Positions 53,425 through 61,771 of a DNA stretch of 64,000 nucleotides are shown one piece after another. Under the pieces are notes generated by a model. The model had not been told where the DNA came from. It saw only the letters and a program-made list of their open reading frames with translations, and made no database searches. The DNA is from Leptotrichia hongkongensis (GTDB lineage: Bacteria; Fusobacteriota; Fusobacteriia; Fusobacteriales; Leptotrichiaceae): the NCBI RefSeq assembly GCF_041538065.1, contig NZ_JBGORW010000009.1:1-64000 (forward strand), written 5' to 3'. Position numbers and translations under genes: made by a program. The first letter of the stretch is position 1. Every line of letters begins with the position of its first letter.

Positions 53425-54378
53425 TTAATTTGTTAAAAACTCTTTTACCGCCTCAACGTATTCATCTTTACACTCAGGATCAGCATAAATTCTTGTGTGT
53501 GAACCTTTTTCAAAAACTTTTAGTTTGATATTTTCATTTTGTGCAAGTTCGTTATACTCTTCCATAAGCATTCCGTAAGTTGTAGCCTTGTCATTTTTAG
53601 ACTGAATTATCAAAGTAGGTATTCTTTTTAGTAAGTATGATAATTTCAGCTTATCAAGATGACTTCCAACTCTTAAATTAAAAATTCTTACAATAACACT
53701 TACAATAAATTTTGGAACACGACGTTTTTTTGCATCTTCCTTAATTCTCTTTCTTATATTGGAAATCGAACTGTCCAAAATCAGCTTATCAATCACAATC
53801 CCTTTTTTTCTAAGTGCCTTCACGTACATTTTGGAAGCAATTGCAGACCCCATACCCCCTTGCGAAAATCCATATAATGTAAAATTGTTCTTTCCAAATC
53901 TTTCATTCAGCATTTCCATTGTGTGAAAAATATCCTGTCCAAAGCAGTATCCCATCTTAGTTTTAGCCACATCAGACTTTCCAGAGTTTCTCAAATCTGG
54001 AATAAAAAAATTATACTCCTTGTCAAGTCCAATATTTTTAAACATTTCCAAATATTGTAACGAAGCCAGCCTGTTTACACCACGACCATGTGAAATAATC
54101 ATCGTTTTTGTAGCTTCCTTATTTTCAATAAGCCACCCATAAAGCTGTATTTTCCCTGACTTATACTCAATTTCCTTAAAATTATACCCATAATCATAAG
54201 GATTTGCCTTATTATCCTCAATATTATACTTCTGTCTCAATTTTTTACTGTTATACACCTCTTCAAATGTAACTCTCGGATATTTCTCAATCTGATTAAT
54301 AAAATACCGTATTGACATATATGCTATCACAAAGAAAAATATCATAAACAGCACATTAATTGTTATTAATAATCCCAT
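53425..54378 (-). CDS. Membrane-anchored alpha/beta hydrolase
   Basis: A 317-residue protein with one N-terminal membrane segment (about 3-25) and an alpha/beta hydrolase domain. Seen: the oxyanion segment ISHGRGVNRLASLQ, NSGKSDVAKTKMGYCFG, the nucleophile elbow LYGFSQGGMGSA (Ser near residue 169), LIIQSKNDKATTYGM, and the catalytic His in KGSHTRIY. Substrate unknown. Probably in one operon with the sugar symporter and transketolase. Confidence 0.85.
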   Translation of the reverse strand: MGLLITINVLFMIFFFVIAYMSIRYFINQIEKYPRVTFEEVYNSKKLRQKYNIEDNKANPYDYGYNFKEIEYKSGKIQLYGWLIENKEATKTMIISHGRGVNRLASLQYLEMFKNIGLDKEYNFFIPDLRNSGKSDVAKTKMGYCFGQDIFHTMEMLNERFGKNNFTLYGFSQGGMGSAIASKMYVKALRKKGIVIDKLILDSSISNIRKRIKEDAKKRRVPKFIVSVIVRIFNLRVGSHLDKLKLSYLLKRIPTLIIQSKNDKATTYGMLMEEYNELAQNENIKLKVFEKGSHTRIYADPECKDEYVEAVKEFLTN

Positions 54379-54565
54379 TCCTATAATCCTCTCCTATTCT
54401 TTTTATTTTTTATTTATAAAATTCATTAATATAATATTTTTAAACTCTCATCTTTGTATTATTTTTGACAAGCTGCATTTACTCTTCGCTGTATAAAAAC
54501 TGTTGTTATTCATTTTTATAACTTTTCACTTTTAAATTTTCTTATAATTTATTTGTTAAAATAAT

Positions 54566-56047
54566 TCAATCTAAACAGACAATTGGATTTAATTTCTCTT
54601 TTTTCCCTAAAATTAATTCTTTTATCAAAAATCCATTTTTTTCAACTTGTATTTTTTCCAAAAAATTTTCTTGATTTTCCAAGCTTTCTGTATTTTCATC
54701 CCTTTTATCAAATTTTTCAATATCTTTCCAATTTACAAAAACATCTTTTTTCTGAAAATCATTTTTCGCATCAAAGTTTTCAATTTTATTATTTTTACGA
54801 ATTTCTTTCAAATATTCCTGACCTTTTTTATTAAAGCCTAAAATTCTTACATAGTTTATTTCAAAATCCATCATTTTAGCTTTTATATTTAGTAAAATAT
54901 TCAAAATAATCCGTTCTACACGTTTATTTGATAAATTTCTAGATTTTGAATTTTTCAAAAATTCTATATATTTTTGCGAATTCAGCATTGTTCCATGTAT
55001 TCTAGCATAAATTTCTTCAGTTATATCATATATTTCCATTATTTTTTCTTTTTTTTCTGTCAAAATCTTATATTTCACAATTTTAAAGATTTCTTCTTTT
55101 ATTTTATCCCCACTAAATCTGTTATTTATCTTCCATTCCAAATTTTTAAAAATAATGTCAAATGATTTTTCTGGTAAAAATTTCTGAATCTCTTCTAGTT
55201 TCAAAAAGACTCTTTCTTCTGTTTTTACATTTTTCAAACTTTCTAAACCTATTTTTCCCCTAATATTTTGCTTTTTCTCAAAATTATAATTTTTTTTAAC
55301 AATTTCTTTTGAATTTTCTACTCTTACATCTTTTAAAAAATCATATTTTTTTTTAGCAATAAAATTTTTTATTTTTTCAAAATCAAATTTTTCCTTAGAA
55401 AATTCATCCAAAATCTTCTCCAATTCATTTCTCAAAAATGAAGCACTAGCAAATTCTTCCCTATCCTTAGAAACTTTCTCTTCGTTATATTCTGAAATTT
55501 CTCTTTTTATAATATACGGTTTTATTTTAAGATTACTATTTTCTATTTCACGCATATATTCTAGAGCTAGAATATTATTTGACTTCACAATTCCATCTAG
55601 ATTATATTCCTTTAATGCCAGTCTTTGAGAAGTGCTGTAGCTGTTGCCTTTTTTCATATATTTCATAAGCTTGTCCTTATAATCCTGCCTTTTCTGCAGT
55701 TCAAGCACCTTTTGCAAAATATCAATATTTTCCTCTTCCGCTCCAAAAACCTGAATATCTATCCCCAAATAATCCAAAATTTTTGTTGCCATTCTTGAAA
55801 AAATCTCAGCATTCTGAATCGAATAATAAAGTGGCAACTCCACAACCAAATCAACTCCGCATCCTAAGCTAACCTGTGTTTTCTCCCACTTATCCAAAAA
55901 CGAAATTTCTCCCCGCTGAACAAAATCTCCACTTATCACTACCACAATCAAGACATCTTCACCAAATATCTCTTTAATTTTCCTGATTTGATACAAATGT
56001 CCATTGTGAAATGGATTATATTCAGCTACAATTCCTATTTTTAACAA
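54566..56047 (-). CDS. tmcAL: tRNA(Met) cytidine acetate ligase
   Basis: Forms N4-acetylcytidine at the wobble position of elongator tRNA(Met) from acetate and ATP. The 493-residue protein begins MLKIGIVAEYNPFHNGH, the nucleotidyltransferase signature, followed by VVVISGDFVQRGEIS and a Cys in LGCGVDLVVELPLY. A helical C-terminal domain follows. The protein is longer than the Bacillus homologue (about 415) because of Lys/Glu-rich insertions around residues 185-270 and 430-470. Confidence 0.92.
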   Translation of the reverse strand: MLKIGIVAEYNPFHNGHLYQIRKIKEIFGEDVLIVVVISGDFVQRGEISFLDKWEKTQVSLGCGVDLVVELPLYYSIQNAEIFSRMATKILDYLGIDIQVFGAEEENIDILQKVLELQKRQDYKDKLMKYMKKGNSYSTSQRLALKEYNLDGIVKSNNILALEYMREIENSNLKIKPYIIKREISEYNEEKVSKDREEFASASFLRNELEKILDEFSKEKFDFEKIKNFIAKKKYDFLKDVRVENSKEIVKKNYNFEKKQNIRGKIGLESLKNVKTEERVFLKLEEIQKFLPEKSFDIIFKNLEWKINNRFSGDKIKEEIFKIVKYKILTEKKEKIMEIYDITEEIYARIHGTMLNSQKYIEFLKNSKSRNLSNKRVERIILNILLNIKAKMMDFEINYVRILGFNKKGQEYLKEIRKNNKIENFDAKNDFQKKDVFVNWKDIEKFDKRDENTESLENQENFLEKIQVEKNGFLIKELILGKKEKLNPIVCLD

Positions 56048-56224
56048 TTTTCTCTCCTAAAAACTTTTCTCACATTACAAGTATTATACCATATATCAAG
56101 ATGATTTTTATAAGTTTTTTCAATTTTATTATAAAATTTCTTTAAATTTACACTTTAAAATTACTCTATTGAAATATCTTATGGAAAATTATATAATAAA
56201 CTCAAAAACTAAAGGAGAACACCA

Positions 56225-56932
56225 ATGAAAATACACTTTATATTACACGAAGCATTTGAAGCGCCAGGAGCTTATCTTGCTTGGACAGCACTTTCTGGAC
56301 ACGATATTTCCACAACAAAAGTATATCAATATGAAAAGTTACCTGAAAATGCAGATTCATTTGATTTTTTAATTGTGATGGGCGGACCGCAGAGTCCTAT
56401 TGGAGATAACAGCGAATTTCCATATTTTGATGCAAAAGCTGAAATTGAATTAATCAGAAAGGCTATAAAGGCAGATAAATTTGTAGTTGGAATATGTCTT
56501 GGTGCTCAATTACTAGGAGAAGCATTTGGTGGCAAAACAGAAAAAAGCCCTTTCCGTGAAATAGGAAATTTTCCAATTGAACTAACAAAAGATGGACTGG
56601 AAGATGACAACATAAAACATTTTGGAAAACAAGCTACTGTAGGGCATTGGCATAGCGATATGCCAGGATTAACAGATACTGCAAAAGTCTTGGCAGCAAG
56701 TAAAGGGTGTCCACGACAGATTATAAAATATAGCGAAAAACATTATGGCTTTCAATGCCATCTCGAATTTACAAAAGCTCTAACTGAATTATTAATAGAT
56801 TCAGATAAAACTCTTGAGCAGGATAGCCAAACTTTACCTTTTGTTCAATCTCCCCAAACTATACGTAACAATAACTACGATGAAATGAATAATCTTCTTT
56901 ATGAATTTTTAGATAAACTTACAAAAAAATAA
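56225..56932 (+). CDS. Class I glutamine amidotransferase-like protein
   Basis: A 235-residue protein of the GATase1 (GMP synthase-like) group. The catalytic Cys91 lies in GICLGAQLLGEAFGG, and His and Glu follow in FQCHLEFTKAL (about 178-180). The MGGPQSPIGD motif is also typical. No synthetase domain is attached; stand-alone members can act on gamma-glutamyl compounds or deglycate small molecules. AAGGAG precedes the ATG. Own promoter region. Confidence 0.88.
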   Translation: MKIHFILHEAFEAPGAYLAWTALSGHDISTTKVYQYEKLPENADSFDFLIVMGGPQSPIGDNSEFPYFDAKAEIELIRKAIKADKFVVGICLGAQLLGEAFGGKTEKSPFREIGNFPIELTKDGLEDDNIKHFGKQATVGHWHSDMPGLTDTAKVLAASKGCPRQIIKYSEKHYGFQCHLEFTKALTELLIDSDKTLEQDSQTLPFVQSPQTIRNNNYDEMNNLLYEFLDKLTKK

Positions 56933-57054
56933 AATAAACGTATTGAAATCAGTCAAATTTAGACTAAAATATTGTTTAAATCTTGTTTTTAAAATATTTT
57001 AAGGTATAATTGTAGTAAAAGTAATTTGAAACAAAAAATTTAGGAGGTTTTATT

Positions 57055-57708
57055 ATGAAAAAATTATTTTTTTCAATTTTTTTAATGTTTTGTATCAACG
57101 TTTTTTCCAATGTAAACTATAATGTTTTTGTAATTATGGATAACAATGCAACTAAAAATGTGGAAAACATTTCAAAAGGACTTAAAGATGAAGGAATCGA
57201 AAGCCTTTATTCCAAAGGATATGCAGTCCATCTGACACTTTATCTTACAGAATACAAACCTGAAGCACTAAAAACAATAAAGGATACTGTCAACAAAATT
57301 GCAAATCAGACAAAGCCTTTTGATATAGAATTTTACAGATTAAGAAAAACTGGCGGAAACTGGTTTATGCTTGATGCTCAAAACAATGAAGCTATACAAC
57401 AGCTTGCAGATGAAATAACAGTTAGCTTAAACAAATATCGTGCAAAGGACGCAAAAGTTCCTGACTGGGCAAAATCTATTCCTGAAAAAGTAAAATCCTT
57501 TAATTTGTACGGCTCTCCAAACGTATTTACAAGTTTTGATCCGCACATAACTTTACTTACTCCAGAGGATTCAGCAAAAATAGATGCATTTACTTCAAAA
57601 TATGATTTTAAACCTTTTAAATCTAAAGTTATTGGTATCGGAATCGCCCAAGTTGACGATTTAGGACAAGCAAAAAATATCATTTATTCAGTAAAATTTA
57701 AAAAATAA
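57055..57708 (+). CDS. Exported 2H phosphoesterase (LigT/2'-5' RNA ligase-like)
   Basis: A 217-residue protein with a signal peptide (about 1-18, MKKLFFSIFLMFCINVFS). The two H-X-T/S-X motifs of the 2H superfamily are present: HLTL at His59 and HITL at His164, about 105 residues apart. Such enzymes cleave or join 2',5' or cyclic phosphodiesters. An exported member is unusual, since the relatives I know are mostly cytoplasmic. GGAGG precedes the ATG; 15 bp separate it from the thioredoxin-like gene, so the two form an operon. Confidence 0.8.
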   Translation: MKKLFFSIFLMFCINVFSNVNYNVFVIMDNNATKNVENISKGLKDEGIESLYSKGYAVHLTLYLTEYKPEALKTIKDTVNKIANQTKPFDIEFYRLRKTGGNWFMLDAQNNEAIQQLADEITVSLNKYRAKDAKVPDWAKSIPEKVKSFNLYGSPNVFTSFDPHITLLTPEDSAKIDAFTSKYDFKPFKSKVIGIGIAQVDDLGQAKNIIYSVKFKK

Positions 57709-57723
57709 AAAAGGAAAAATTAT

Positions 57724-58041
57724 ATGAAAAAACTTGAAAATTATGAACAAATACTGAATAAAATAAAAGAAGAAAAATATTTTTTATTATATGTTTCAAT
57801 AAATAATTGCAGCATTTGTCAGATTGATATGCCAAAAGTTGAGAAAATTGTTAATGAAAAAAATTTTACTGCTTATTATATAGAAGCATCTGAAATTCCT
57901 GAAGCAGTCGGACAATTAATCCTATTTTCAGCTCCAGTAGTTATTCTATTTTATGAAGGCAAGGAGATACATAGACAGGCTAAAATTATTGATTTTGAGG
58001 AATTAAATTATAGAATGGAACAAATATGTGAAAATAAATAA
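57724..58041 (+). CDS. Thioredoxin-family protein
   Basis: A 105-residue thioredoxin-fold protein with the CxxC motif CSIC (Cys29, Cys32) and the cis-Pro segment SAPVVILFYEGKEI. No signal peptide, so it is cytoplasmic although the gene before it encodes an exported protein. Likely disulfide reductase; no specific partner known. Confidence 0.9.
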   Translation: MKKLENYEQILNKIKEEKYFLLYVSINNCSICQIDMPKVEKIVNEKNFTAYYIEASEIPEAVGQLILFSAPVVILFYEGKEIHRQAKIIDFEELNYRMEQICENK

Positions 58042-58046
58042 ATTAA

Positions 58047-58085
58047 AAGGGAACTGATTCTAATAAAACTAGAACCAATTCCCTT
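58047..58085. terminator. Bidirectional terminator between the thioredoxin-like gene and pflA
   Basis: AAGGGAACTGATTCTA (58047-58062) pairs with TAGAACCAATTCCCTT (58070-58085) with one mismatch in the middle. It can end transcripts from both sides. Confidence 0.85.
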
Positions 58086-58089
58086 AATT

Positions 58090-58824
58090 TTATTTATCCA
58101 ATAATTTCAACCCATAAGATCTAAAAATTTCTTCAGCTTTTTCAACTAATTCTCTCGTTGGTGTTGGAGTATCTTTCAGTTTATATTCTTTCCCAACTTT
58201 TTCCCATTTATACTGCCCCATTTGGTGAAATGGTAAAACATCCACTCTTTCCACATTCTTTAACTGGGAAGTAAACTTTGCCCACTCATGCAAATCATTT
58301 TCATCATCAGAATACCCAGGAACTAACACATATCTTAACCAAGTCGGCTTATTAATCTCATTCAAATATTTTGCAAATTTTAGAGTATTTTCAAGCTCTA
58401 CTCCAGTTAATATTTTATATCTTTCAGGATTTATCTGCTTAATATCAAGAAGTACCATATCTACAAGCTCCAACACTTTTTTTGCCTTTTCATTAAAAAT
58501 ATACCCGGATGTATCAAGTGCCGTTTGAATCCCATTTTCACGACAAAGCTTAAACAGCTCCATCAAAAATTCAGGCTGCATCAAAGGCTCACCACCAGAT
58601 ACAGTAACCCCTCCAGTCTTTATAAATCCCTTTACTTTTAAAATTTCATTCATAACTTCCTGAGCCGTCATAATCATCTTATTGTCCTTAATTTCCCAAG
58701 TATCCACATTATGACAGTACAGACATCTAAGAGGGCATCCTTGCAAGAACAGCACAAATCTAATCCCAGGCCCATCCTTAGTCCCAAATGATTCGAATGA
58801 ATGTATATACCCTTTTACTTCCAT
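58090..58824 (-). CDS. pflA: Pyruvate formate-lyase activating enzyme
   Basis: Radical SAM enzyme that creates the glycyl radical on PflB. The cluster motif CPLRCLYCHNVDTW is present near residue 30, followed by GGVTVSGGEPL. The ATG at 58824 (MEVKGYIHSF) gives 244 residues and is preferred to the ATG ten codons upstream. It is separated from pflB by a copy of the dispersed repeat rather than lying in one operon with it. Confidence 0.95.
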   Translation of the reverse strand: MEVKGYIHSFESFGTKDGPGIRFVLFLQGCPLRCLYCHNVDTWEIKDNKMIMTAQEVMNEILKVKGFIKTGGVTVSGGEPLMQPEFLMELFKLCRENGIQTALDTSGYIFNEKAKKVLELVDMVLLDIKQINPERYKILTGVELENTLKFAKYLNEINKPTWLRYVLVPGYSDDENDLHEWAKFTSQLKNVERVDVLPFHQMGQYKWEKVGKEYKLKDTPTPTRELVEKAEEIFRSYGLKLLDK

Positions 58825-58879
58825 ATTAGTTTTCTCTCTTTCTTTTTTATTCAATAAATTATTTGATAACTTAAATTTT

Positions 58880-59295
58880 ATTTTATACTATTTCCTAGTG
58901 AAATTTAATACTATATTATTTTCCCTTTTTAAACATAGTCTCGTATAAACTAATCCGTCGGAGCATTTTTCTGTGCTGGCAAAACTGTCTGAGCATAGCG
59001 AGTTTTTTGTCAGTGCAGAAAAATGTCGTAGACTAGCCATAGGTTATTGCGTAGCAATCTTGCCAAATATTTTGATTATCAGGATAAACCTTTACTGCAA
59101 GATAAGGTTTTGCGGCAATGAGCAATCCTACGAAAATAAAAAAGAAAAAACATAGTAATATGAAAAAATATTTATTAATTAAAATATCTAAAAAATAATA
59201 AAAAATAATTTAGTTGAACGCTTATGAACTAACTATCAAACAACCCTATTATAAAAATTTATTTCCACTTTTAAATAGAGTTTAGTATAAATTAT
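58880..59295 (-). repeat. Dispersed hairpin element A, copy 5 (long form, covarying hairpin)
   Basis: Lies between pflA and pflB. The flanks CCGTCGGAGC and TCGTAGACTAGCCATAGG are the conserved ones, but the arms differ from other copies: CATTTTTCTG (58964-58973) pairs perfectly with CAGAAAAATG (59016-59025), extended inward by GCAAAACT and AGTTTTTTG. The pairing is kept with a different sequence. The rest matches copies 2 and 3. Confidence 0.8.
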
Positions 59296-59310
59296 CATAT
59301 AATAGAAAAG

Positions 59311-59350
59311 AATGCCGCATAACTCATATTTTATGAAACTATGCGACATT
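59311..59350 (-). terminator. Terminator of pflB
   Basis: AATGCCGCATA (from 59311) pairs with TATGCGACATT (to 59350) with one mismatch; on the minus strand a CTTTTCT run follows. Confidence 0.65.
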
Positions 59351-59405
59351 TCTCATATTAGTTGAAAATTATCGGTTAATTTTCAGATTTTTTATCAATT
59401 TTAAA

Positions 59406-61637
59406 TTACATTTTATTTGATATTGTTCTGTTAATTACATCTAATTGTTGTTCTTTAGTCAATTTAACGAAGTTTACTGCATATCCAGAAACTCTGATTG
59501 TTAATTGAGGATAATTTTCAGGATGTTCCATTGCATCTTCCAACAATTCTCTTCCGAATACGTTTACATTCAAGTGATGTCCTGTTTGATTGAAGTATCC
59601 ATCCATTAATCCAACTAGGTTAGTTTGTTTTTCATTTGAATTTTTACCTAATGTTTCCGGTGTAATTGCAAATGTGTAAGAAATTCCATCGTTTGCATCT
59701 TCAAATGGGATTTTAGCTACTGAGGCAAGTGAAGCAACAGCTCCTCTTGTATCTCTTCCGTGCATAGGGTTTGCTCCTGGCCCAAATGGTGCTCCAGCTC
59801 TTCTTCCATCAGGAGTATTTCCTGTTTTCTTACCATATACTACGTTTGAAGTAATTGTTAATACAGATTGTGTTGGAGTTGCATCTCTGTACATTTTATG
59901 AGTTCTTAATTTGTTCATAAATCTTCTTGTAATGTCTACTGCAAACTGATCTGTCGCATCATCATTATTTCCAAATGGAACATAGTCTTTTTCATTGATA
60001 TAGTCAACTGCATCCCCTTCTTCATCTCTTACAACTTTTACTTTACCATATTTAATAGCTGCCAATGAATCTGCAATAATTGATAATCCCGCAATTCCAA
60101 ATGCTTCTGTTCTTCTGATATGAACATCATGCAATGCCATTTCTAACGCTTCATAAGAATATTTATCATGCATGTAGTGAATAATGTTTAATGATTTAAC
60201 ATAAGTTGAAGCTAACCAATCTAACACTTTATCAAGTTTTTCCCATACTTCATCAAATTCAAGATATTCGCTCTTAATTGGTTCAAATTGTCCTTCTGGA
60301 GTTACTTGTATTTTTAATTTTTCATCTTTTCCACCATTAATTGCATACAATAATGCTTTTGGCAAGTTTACTCTTGCTCCAAAGAATTGCATTTGGTGTC
60401 CGATAGTCATTGGAGATACACAGCAGGCAATTCCGTAGTCATTACCAAATTGTGGTCTCATAATATCATCATTTTCATATTGTACTGATGATGTATCAAT
60501 TGATACTTTTGCACAGAATTTTTTCCAAGTTTCAGGTAATTGTTCACTCCATAGAACTGTTAGGTTTGGTTCAGGTGAAGTTCCCATGTTATATAATGTA
60601 TGTAAAATTCTGAATGAGTTTTTAGTAACTAATGATCTTCCATCTTCTCCAATACCACCGATTGATTCAGTTACCCAAACTGGATCTCCTGAGAATAATG
60701 CATCATATTCAGGTGTTCTTAAGAATCTGATTATTCTTAATTTCATAACAAAGTGATCCATTATTTCCTGAGCTTCTTTTTCAGTCAAAGTACCTTCTTG
60801 TAAATCTCTTTCCAAGAAAATATCTAAGAATGTAGAAGTTCTTCCAATACTCATTGCAGCTCCATTTTGATCTTTTGTAGCGGCTAAGTATGCAAAATAT
60901 AGCCATTGTACAGCTTCTTTACCGTTAGTAGCTGGTCCAGAAATGTCAAAGCCATAAGATTCAGCCATTCTCTTTAAAGCATGCAATGCTTTAATTTGTT
61001 CAAAAACTTCTTCTCTAAGTCTTATTACATCTTCTGTCATTTCAGCCGGATCCATATTTTTCAATTGATTTTGTCTGTCAGCAATTAATCTGTCTACTCC
61101 GTAAAGTACAACTCTTCTATAATCTCCAATAATTCTTCCACGTCCGTAAGCATCTGGAAGTCCAGTTATAATTCCTGTTTTTCTTGCTTTTCTGATTTGA
61201 TCAGTATATGCTGAGAAAACTCCATCATTATGAGTTTTTCTATATTTAGTAAAAATTTCTTCAGTTTGGGGATCTAGTTCATATCCAAATGCTTCCAAAC
61301 TGTTTTTTACCATTCTCAATCCACCATTTGGGAAAATTGCTCTTTTTAAAGGTGCGTCAGTTTGCAATCCTACAATCTTTTCCAAATCTTTATTAATATA
61401 TCCTGCTCCATAAGCGTCAATTTGTGAAGGTATCTTAGTTTCAGCATCGTAAATACCTTTTTCTCTTTCTACCTTAAATTTTTCTGAAAGGCTTTTCCAT
61501 AGTTCAGTAGTAGCTTCTGTTGGTCCTTCTAAAAAACTGTCATCTCCTAAATACTCAGTGTAATTTAATCTGATAAACTCTGTAACATCAATGTTGTCTT
61601 TCCAATTTCCTTCTTTAAATCCTCTCCATGCGTCCAT
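59406..61637 (-). CDS. pflB: Formate C-acetyltransferase (pyruvate formate-lyase)
   Basis: Converts pyruvate and CoA to acetyl-CoA and formate during anaerobic fermentation. The 743-residue protein has the two active-site cysteines in YGIACCVSPM (about 405-406) and the glycyl-radical site RVSGYAVNF (Gly718). MDAWRGFKEGNW at the N-terminus is typical. Activated by pflA about 580 bp downstream. AAAGGATG lies before the ATG. Confidence 0.98.
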   Translation of the reverse strand: MDAWRGFKEGNWKDNIDVTEFIRLNYTEYLGDDSFLEGPTEATTELWKSLSEKFKVEREKGIYDAETKIPSQIDAYGAGYINKDLEKIVGLQTDAPLKRAIFPNGGLRMVKNSLEAFGYELDPQTEEIFTKYRKTHNDGVFSAYTDQIRKARKTGIITGLPDAYGRGRIIGDYRRVVLYGVDRLIADRQNQLKNMDPAEMTEDVIRLREEVFEQIKALHALKRMAESYGFDISGPATNGKEAVQWLYFAYLAATKDQNGAAMSIGRTSTFLDIFLERDLQEGTLTEKEAQEIMDHFVMKLRIIRFLRTPEYDALFSGDPVWVTESIGGIGEDGRSLVTKNSFRILHTLYNMGTSPEPNLTVLWSEQLPETWKKFCAKVSIDTSSVQYENDDIMRPQFGNDYGIACCVSPMTIGHQMQFFGARVNLPKALLYAINGGKDEKLKIQVTPEGQFEPIKSEYLEFDEVWEKLDKVLDWLASTYVKSLNIIHYMHDKYSYEALEMALHDVHIRRTEAFGIAGLSIIADSLAAIKYGKVKVVRDEEGDAVDYINEKDYVPFGNNDDATDQFAVDITRRFMNKLRTHKMYRDATPTQSVLTITSNVVYGKKTGNTPDGRRAGAPFGPGANPMHGRDTRGAVASLASVAKIPFEDANDGISYTFAITPETLGKNSNEKQTNLVGLMDGYFNQTGHHLNVNVFGRELLEDAMEHPENYPQLTIRVSGYAVNFVKLTKEQQLDVINRTISNKM

Positions 61638-61719
61638 TATTTAACAACACATCCTTTCAATTTATATTATATTTACCATAATTTTATAATTATTGTAATA
61701 TCATCTCCACTCTATGATA

Positions 61720-61747
61720 ATTATACCCCAAAAATTTTGAAAAGCAA
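61720..61747 (-). promoter_or_regulatory. Promoter of pflB
   Basis: On the minus strand TTGCTT (61742-61747), 16 nt, TATAAT (61720-61725), about 80 nt before the gene. Confidence 0.5.
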
Positions 61748-61771
61748 ATACATTTTAGGATTTTTTTAATT

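Noticed and set aside
58973..59155. A 60-codon frame inside copy 5 of element A (and a 69-codon frame in copy 4 at 49756-49965)
   Set aside because: Frames are in different parts of the element and are not conserved between copies, and the conserved feature is pairing rather than codons.
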